From Hemicordylus capensis (lineage: Eukaryota > Chordata > Lepidosauria > Squamata > Cordylidae): a stretch of DNA of 64,000 nt. Under the pieces are notes generated by a model that was not told the DNA's origin, searched no databases, and saw nothing but the letters and a program-made list of their open reading frames with translations. The translations under genes were made by a program, and so were the position numbers. Below, piece by piece: positions 40,301 through 49,300 of this stretch (positions are counted from its first letter, which is position 1; the number at the start of each line of letters is the position of its first letter). The stretch is taken from positions 243,328,674 to 243,392,673 of the forward strand of contig NC_069657.1 in assembly GCF_027244095.1 (NCBI RefSeq), read 5' to 3'.

Positions 40301-43300
40301 GAGGGACAGATTGACAGAAAACAAATCAGGGGTGATTCAATTCAGGCTCAGATCAAATCAAAGACATTGATTCATGCACATCCCTACTCTCTAATGGTAT
40401 CTGTTCTTCCAGGACAAAAGGTAGTCCAAGAGTATTTAGCCATATCTTTACTTTAAATTACCAACTTCTATAGTTTTTATAACTCAGTATCTCTACAGCT
40501 AGATGCATCTTTGTAGACCCAAAAGTAGCCATTTCTTGTTAATAAACTTCTTGTTGCCTATTTTATTATTTCCAGCACTCTAGGCCCGTAACCCCATGTA
40601 GCGGAGTATAACAGAGCAGAAACTGAGGTTGTTAACAAAGTGACTAAGGTTAATTTCTCAACTGTTACCAAATTTTAAACAACAGTCTTACTCTGAGTGA
40701 AATATAAATAACAATCTCAAGCGTCCAAGAAGAAATACAAACTGACCAATCAGTCTACAGAACTGATATTTGACACAAACATTCTAAACTTTACCTCAAA
40801 CCTACACATATTCATACAATACATCAGTGGCAAGAACAATGGCAGTGTATATACATATAAATCCCAACAGTAACTAAGGTGAAGTTCCTCTCAACTCCTC
40901 AGATCAAGGCCAAAGCCTCTCTATCTATTTGAGCATAGGTGCACTTTGCCAAACTTAACTATCTGGAGGTTAAAGCTATGGGTTGCTCCATGCCATCAGG
41001 CATAACATGGGATATGTCAAACTGCGAAGAAAGCGGTGTGTTTGACCTCCCATGTAGTTTAATAATTCTGGCACCTTCTTTTCCTCTGGAGTATCATAGC
41101 ATACAGTCATCCCTCACTAACCACAAGGGTTCTGTTCAAGGAAAACCTCACGGTTGGTGAATTTGCGGTTGATGAGCCATTGAAATCAATGGCAAACTGA
41201 GGGTTAGAGGAATTGAGGTCATGAAAGGACTGCAAAATACAATAAAAATAGAAAAAATCCCTCCAAATCACCACGAGTCACTAAGAGGAGTGAAGGGGAA
41301 CCCCTGGAAATCACCCCCTGACCCCCAGAAATCACAAAAAGCACCCAAAATTGCCCCCCAAAATCTCTCCAAACTCGGGTCACGGTTGGTGAGTCCTGCC
41401 ACAATTTCCTAGTCGCGGATACTCAGAACCGTGATTGAGAAACCCACAGTTGACAAGGGATGATTGTACAAAGTATTGCTCCAGGCACTCAATATACGTG
41501 GCCCAGTCCTCCACAGAATCATGAAAATGGTCCATACTTTCTCTTTGAGATCCCATCTCTATCTATTTCATGAGGCTGTTAACCGGCTACTTCACATGCC
41601 TGTCTTCACTGCCTAGAAGGGGCCCTTCTTTTAACTGACTGCAAAAAGGCTTTGCCGGGCCTTGTCCTCTGCAAGGCTTCTGGTTCTAAATGACCAACAG
41701 CAGCTACTTGTGGATTTTTCCTGTGCAGAAAACAGCAGTAGTGCCATCCCAGGAGGATCCCATCCTTGTTGCCACTGTTAAGTTTAATAATTTTTTTTTA
41801 AAGCAACAACATGTTTATCACATAAGACTATGTAACTGACATTGAGGCTGTTCTCACGAGCACCGAAGACCGGGCTAGGGCAGCTAAGCCTGGACTTGGC
41901 TGCTTGTGAAAACCACCAGTAGTGACGAGGCTTCTTGCAGTGCCTTGGCAGCAAATCTGCCTAGGGAGCCCACTGGTGAGCTGAGCATAAGGTCGCGAGC
42001 GTGCCCTTACCCTGGCCTAACTGCTTGCATATTGGCCCCAGCTTGTGTCTCAGCACCAGCTGCTCCCATCCGGCGCTGGCAAAGGTGCGGGTTTCCGGGG
42101 ACCCCAACAATGCAGCAGCGTGTATTCACATGGTGCAATGTGGGGTTTCCGGGGGCTGGGACGACACGTTCTGCTCCCCACAGCTGCACGCAGCCCATCA
42201 TCTGATCATCTGATGCAAACATGATTTGCATGCCCAGCAACTCCATGTGGATCGTCTGCAAGGGAGGCGAGCTTCTGCTAATATGCATAATAAGCTGTTT
42301 CTTTTCTTTAGTGTTTGCATTTTGTATATTGTTGCTAATTGCTTTTCTTAAGTGGTAAGAAAAGTGGAAGGCTAATCTTTTAAACGAAATAAATAAAATT
42401 CTATGTAAAATTAAACTCTAGCTTTCCTGTTTTGAAAACAACTAAGATATACATAATGTCAGATATAAAGGCTTTTAAATGATAAAGATGGGTTTTGTAC
42501 ACAATTATATTACATAATATTACATAATATTACATTTGTATACCACCCCATATGGAATCTCTAGGTGGTGTACAAACGTTAAAACAGAAATAAATAAAAA
42601 TTGAAGCCGTTAAAAATGGTCCCTCATTTCTGGTGGGATCTATTGCCTCCTTAAGACATGGGGGCATCCTCTCCTCCCTCAGTGAGGCATTTATGATGTA
42701 GCCTCCGTATTAGAAGATGCAAGCCATGATGGGCAAGGAACGAGACAGAACAGCTCCAAGCGATTTGCCACATTCTTGGGAGTCACAAATTGAAACAGTT
42801 CCAGTCTAACCATGTTACTGGTCACCTCTTCCATTGACTTGCAACTATAGTGGTATCTAGATCAGCTCAATTGCAAGAGATTTTATTATCAGAAAATTCT
42901 CATTAATGGCATCACGGCAGGCCACTGATGATTCCAAATTCAAGTTCAGGGAAGGGGGAATCTGAGTTAGTTGCAGTGCGCCCTCTAACCAGGATTCCCA
43001 GATGTTGTTGACTACAACTCCCATAATCCCCAAGCAAAAGGCATTGTAGCTGGGGATTCTGGGAGTTGTAGTCAACAACATCTGAGAATCCCTCTTAGAG
43101 GGAACACTGGATAGTTCCGTCACAGTTCTGAATAACTCTACTGGATGTGAGTTTGTGGATGCAATGCATGCAGAAAATTGCTTGTTTGGTGGGTTATTAC
43201 CAAGCAATAAGTCAGCATATTGTTTTCCAACATTATGCAATGCTCAATAATGTTTTCACTCCATTATTGAGCATTGCATAGCCTCAGGGTGTTCTGGTGT

Positions 43301-46300
43301 GACAGGATTTAGTAGAGTTAATCTAATTCTGGAAGCGAAAGTAGAAGAATCTGATCCAAAAAGGTGGATATGTGGGCCTAATACCATTGCTGTCTGGGAT
43401 CACTGCAAAAGCCAATTATGAAGTACTGGGATAAGGTGAGTAGTGCTTACTACTTGAGTTGAATTTTGACCTCATAAATACACATACATACTACACACTC
43501 TCTCTCTTCATTATTAGAGAGCAAATGCGATTGGGTTCCACCGACATCAGTGGGAGCTTTTCAAGCAGCTAAACTATCCCCTACACTCTCTATGCATTGA
43601 ACTTAATACCCTAACCTATGGAAATAAAGTCTCACTGATTTAATGTTGTAATGGGAGCTTAAAGTACATAAATATGAATTTAGCTGTGTTTTTCATAGGC
43701 TTCAATTCCACATTTATGTGATCCCTTGTTAAAGGAGATACAAGGAAGATACATTGAGGCTGGGATTATCCAGCAGTGTGACACAGGTACTCTCTAGAGC
43801 TTATACTATGTACTAATGTGCAGCATTCTATATCCCATTTTAATGACTGATGGTGTGAGGGCTCTGGAAAAGGACCGTTGCATTGCTTTCCTCCTCTTCC
43901 ACACCGTTAGACCAAACAGTAATTATTGATTTCTAATAAGCAACTGATTATTAGAATGAGCAATCCCACATTTCCTCCAAAGAACTCAAGGTAGTGTATA
44001 AGGCTCTTACCCCCCATTTCATCCTCGCAACAACTGTGTGAAGAACATTAGACTGAAAGATGGTGATTGGCCCAGGTCCCCAGTACACATCATAGCTGTG
44101 TGGGATTTCAGCCTAGGACTTTTTGCTCCCAGTCCATTACACAATACTGGCTCTCAGTTCTGAGGAATAGGATTGGGGGAACTGAAAAATGACACCTGAA
44201 ATCTTTCCCAAAAGATTATGAAGTAGGGCTGTGCATTGCTTCAAGTGTTTGGATCTGAAGGCGCGCAGGGTACTTTAGACAGCTTCATTTACCCCCGATC
44301 CAAAGTGGCAGCTGTCTGAAGCGGGTAGAAGGGAAACAAAGTTGTCGGAAGCTTCGGATCTGCTCTGGGTTAGCTTGAGCTTCAAGCCTAGGAGCTGAGG
44401 AGCAGAGATTTCCCCCTGCTGCTTGGTTCTTGGACTCCTTTTTATTTATTTATTTTTATTTTTATTTTTTTACATTTATATCCCTCTCTTCCTCCAAGGA
44501 GCCCAGAGCGGTGTAGTACATACTTGAGTTTCTCTTTCACAACAACCCTGTCAAGTAGGTTAGGCTGAGAGAGAAGTGACTGGCCCAGAGTCACCCAGCT
44601 AGTTTCATGGCTGAATGGGGATATGAACTCGACTCTCCCCGGTCCTAGTCCAGCACTCTACCCACTACACCACGCTGGCTCTCACCAGATGTAGCTCTTC
44701 TCTTTTGAAGAGCTACATCTAGGAATCAGGGGAGGGTCCACACCTTACAGCAGTCCCTCAGCATCAGAGGTCCCCCAGGGTGGGTTGTGCTTCCTCATCT
44801 TTTCCAGGGTGCAGCATTTCAAAAACGCCCTTGAAGACAAGTGTGGAAGAAACCGCCTTGCTTGTCTCCAAGGGTTGTTTTGAAGGTCTGGAAATCGGGG
44901 AGAAAGGGGAACTATTTTGACTCGGGGTTTACTGTGAAGGGGCAGGGTTACCCTTCTTCCCCACCTTTTGCATGATGCAGAAGCTAAGCAGCAGAGATTT
45001 CCCCCACATCCCACTGCCTGGCTCCTTTCAAAGGGCTGCGTGACTTATACTTTGCCTCTGAAAGCAAGTGAAATTGGGTTGATGCAAAGTGCAATGTGAG
45101 CTGAAGCCAAGGGGCAAAGCACATCAACCCTTCCTCACTCTCCGAAGCAGCTTCTAAAGCAAATAGTTTTTCCTGAGCACAGGCGTATTATGAAGTGGCA
45201 GGAGGATTGTATGTGTTTGGGAGGTGTGGATTTGGCCCATGATAACTACCTTTACTTCATCTGCAAGTTATGCTAGAGCAGGACTGCTCAGCTTCGGCCC
45301 TCCAGCTGTTTTTGGACTACAGCTCCCACAATCCCCAGCCACAGTGGCCAACAATAAAGGGTTGTGGGAGTTGTAGGCCGACATCTGCAGGAAGGCCAAA
45401 GTTGAGCAGCTCTGCTCTAGAGTATGGAAATGATTTTGTTCTTCGTGCTTTTTAACTTCCCACAGGCAAAATATTCTCTTCCAAGGAAATGAATGAACTC
45501 CATAAGGCTGAACTGCCACTGCTTCCTTTGAGCCGGCAACTTATGAATCCAATAGAATGGCTGAAAATCCCAGCTGGATACATGGAAAGTGAAATTCGTC
45601 AAAAGAGCAGGTAAAGCTTGCTAAACGTGTTTTCACAAGTTTCTAAACATGTTTTTACAAGTGAATTTACACAATCAGTGATTTTCATATGAAAGCTTTT
45701 ACTGTATTAACTTTTCTTTCTGTTGAAAAGATTCCATCAGCGACAGCTAATGTGTTGTGTCATCTGAAACCTCCATCATAAAACTTAACATAATGTCACA
45801 AAGTTGTTTGAATCTACACTAATTTGTCTGAAATTAACATTAATCAGGATCTTGCTAACAGTTCCTTGTTTGTCCCAAAGTCAATATATTATCCATTTAT
45901 CCACAGATTGGCTACATTAAAAATGTTGTTTTGCTGCTGCTGAGACATACATTTGCTTTCTGCTGTTCTGTCTCCCCCTCCCCCTCTGCTCCAATCACTC
46001 CTTTCTGTTTGAATCCATTGTTCAGAATTCTGTGTCACATATTCAAGCTTCCCAAATTCAGGTGGCCTAATTTGCATATTATGAAAAAAAAAACTAATTT
46101 GCATATTATGCAAATTATACATAAGCTAATTTGCATTTTAGTTACTTATTTGACAGATTTGTATACTTTCCCCTCCTTCTCTGCCCTCCCATGTGATTGG
46201 ATCTACAGTAAAATCCAGGCAGCACGTTTGAAATCCATGTAAATCTGGGTGGAATTTAGCAGCCAGGTGGAGGACCCAAAATCTGGGGGCTACCTTAAAT

Positions 46301-49300
46301 TCCGGGGGACATGGCAACCCTAGTGTCACACATCTTGTTTTGACCCCATCTGTCCACTTCTTTCTGTCAATCTCCTTTTTTCTTTCTTTCCTTCTCAGCT
46401 AAAGCCTCCCCATTTTTTCCTTTTATTAGTGGACCACCCCATTCTCTAACTCTTCCTTATTACCCCACTGAAGCTCATTTTACTGAAGGGACTTCCCTGC
46501 AAGGAAATACAACTGGAGAGAGAAGATGGGATCTCTTCTGGTGGTGGTAACTGGGATTTCTAGACTTCTTCCTCCCATTCTGTCCCACCTCCCTTTGTCT
46601 CTTTACTGCGGGGACGGGCTGTCCTGTGCATACTAAGCATTGAGCAATTGCAGTTGCAATGCTATTCCCATTATTCTCAATTGTAGTCATGTCACATGTA
46701 GGATTATGCAGTGCTTAGTAGGCACAGAGCAGCCTGCCTTAGCGCCAATGTGCTTTGGCGGGCCTCGGAGCTGTGCATGTGCCCCTCTCACCCGCCAGTG
46801 TTCCTTCCCCTGCACAGTATGTCTCTTTAGCACAGTTCGAAGCCATAGGGCAACAGGAACGGAATACTGTGGAGAAACCTTGGTTCAGAAATGTCAGCCC
46901 TGCTTCAGTATCACATTACTGAGTGGATGGAGAATTGGCTGGTAGCACTGCACATTTCTTTGAGGAGAGACTTCCATCAAACATTCAGTAAGCTGATAGC
47001 TTCCTGACCAAAGGGTCCATCGCTGTCTGAATGGCTAGATGACTGAATAGGCAGTTTCTGGTGTTTGGTCTTCACTCAGCGATGCTCTGAAAATACTTTG
47101 GCTCCTTGGAAAGCAAAAAATTGAGAATTCTGACTTCTTATGGGTCTAGTCCTGTCTATGTATACTTTAGAGCCCTGATCAGTGTCTAACACATTTTTCT
47201 CCTAAGGGTTGTAACAAACTGAAGAGAGAATTAAGTTCTGGGCCCTGACAAATAGGTATTGTTTTCCAAGGATGAAGGAGAACACAGGTTTGAGGACAGC
47301 CATATACAATGCACACATGTATCATGTGATGGATAGTTGAGATAGAGCTCAGAGGTTTCAATCAGGCCTTGAGGACTTCCAAATTCCAAGTGGGTTAATA
47401 GGCCCTCAGAAATAGAGAAATAGGGAATTTTGTTTATTGTTATTGTTAAATTTGTATACCGCCTTTCATTAAAACAATCTCAAGGCGGTTTTGAGGTTAT
47501 CACTCTGGAGAAGGCAGAACATAAACATGAAATGGTGTAGGATTCGGTCCAGGTGGCTTCATGGGGAAGGGAGAATCTCCAGAAACCAGGTAGGGGTGCA
47601 GACATCTTAGTGTTTCTACCCAGTTTTGGTGGTGGGGGGGGGGGGGGAATTGTCCTTCCTCTCCTGTAGCGATCCACTCCACATCCTACACTATTGCCAA
47701 GGCTCCCTTCACCCTAAGACCTAGCTTTGTGGCAGTGGGGTGGGGGCTCAGGAGACTGCAAGGAAGAGGGAGTGGGCAAAATAGTCTGGGCTTGTCCTAT
47801 TGTGCAAGCACCACACTGGATGCTACCCAATAGGGTCGTCCACACGACCCACGGGCTGGGGTGGGCTGGTGGAGAAGGCAGGAGCCTGCGTGCCTCCCCC
47901 CTCCCCCCCCATGATTGGGAGCAGTGAGGGTGACAGGGGAAAGCAGGCTGGGTCTCCTTGCATCGCACATTGAGGAGCATGGTATCCTGGAGGATTTCCC
48001 TGCTGCTGGGCGCTTCTGCCTGGCTCTGTGGAAGCTCGGGCTGCTTCCACGCGACTGGGCAGTGAGGTGGAGGGCACGCATGCACCCTCACTTTTAGCTT
48101 GGATTTAAAACCCGAGCTACCCGGTGAAGGAGTGCCAGGATTGGGCCCGATCCCAGCCCTCCTCACGACCTGCTCTACGTGGGTAAGGCTGTGCTAGCCT
48201 GGGCAGAGCTGGTTGTGAGAATGACCTCAATATCTTAGTGTGTCAGAAAAAGGGTACCATCTCTTCTCAGACACATATGAAGGTTCTTAAAAGGTGTGGC
48301 CCTTATACCATCCTCATCCCAGCTCTGGTATACTTGTTTCCCAACTGGAACTCATTTTCACAGCAGCCTTTGAGGCCATGGCTTTATTCAGTTAAAGAAA
48401 ACCACCACCTCAAGAAAGTCATCGTGGTGGTTTTCTGGAAACCACACATTCTCAAGGTCAAGGCTGTGGAGGCCCCACATTTGGGCTACTGAGGGGCTTC
48501 AGGAGAAAATGGTTTTGTAAATTTGTGGCTGATTCATTCTTTTAGTCCCACCTGATAGTGCCATAAAGGGAAACTCTTGAAGGTTTTGTCTCCTAGGGTA
48601 GACAAAGAGCTACAATGTCTTGAGACTTTGTTAGCTGCTTGCCTTAAATGTTTGGGAGGTATCATCTCTCTGGGCTGATGTTGCCTTGCCTTGGAAGGTG
48701 ATAGGTGAGGGGAGAAAGTTGAAACCACTCTTTGCTATAGAACTAGTGTTTGCCTATCAAGGAACCTGGGTTGACTTATCAGGACAAGGAAAGGCATACA
48801 CTACATCCCTGCTCTCTTGGAGGCACCACAGCACAGATCACAACTTCCATCCTGAAACTGCCCCACCCTGTGGAAATCTGCCTCTGAGGGAAGGTACAAT
48901 TGAAGAGAGAAGGCAAGATGTCTCATGATGTAGAAAGACTGGGACTCCAACCCCTGAAATAGTACCTTAGAAGAGCTTATGAATGGCACTCTGTTGTGGT
49001 TACCTACTGACTGCATGAACAGTGTGAAGATTGTGCCGTGTGGGAAGCACAACTTCTACTAGAAAGGTAACAGTGCCTCATCTAAGGAACGAATGTGGGG
49101 AAAAGCACTTCTAGACATCAATTGCTGGGGGTCCTGTAGGCCTTACTGGGTGGAGAAGGTGGTGGTGGTAGTAGTAAGTGCTGCAAATGGAGTTGGGGCC
49201 CAGAAATCACTGATCTTCCATTGTTTTCATTATATATTTGTGTGTCGTTGTTGTTTTAATTATATGCTGCCATTCAATGGAAATATTTTTAGGGTAGTTT

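Noticed and set aside
47714-48166. 150-codon minus-strand frame in a GC-rich stretch
   Set aside because: Overlapping frames on both strands, no motif, and a probable DNA element underneath.
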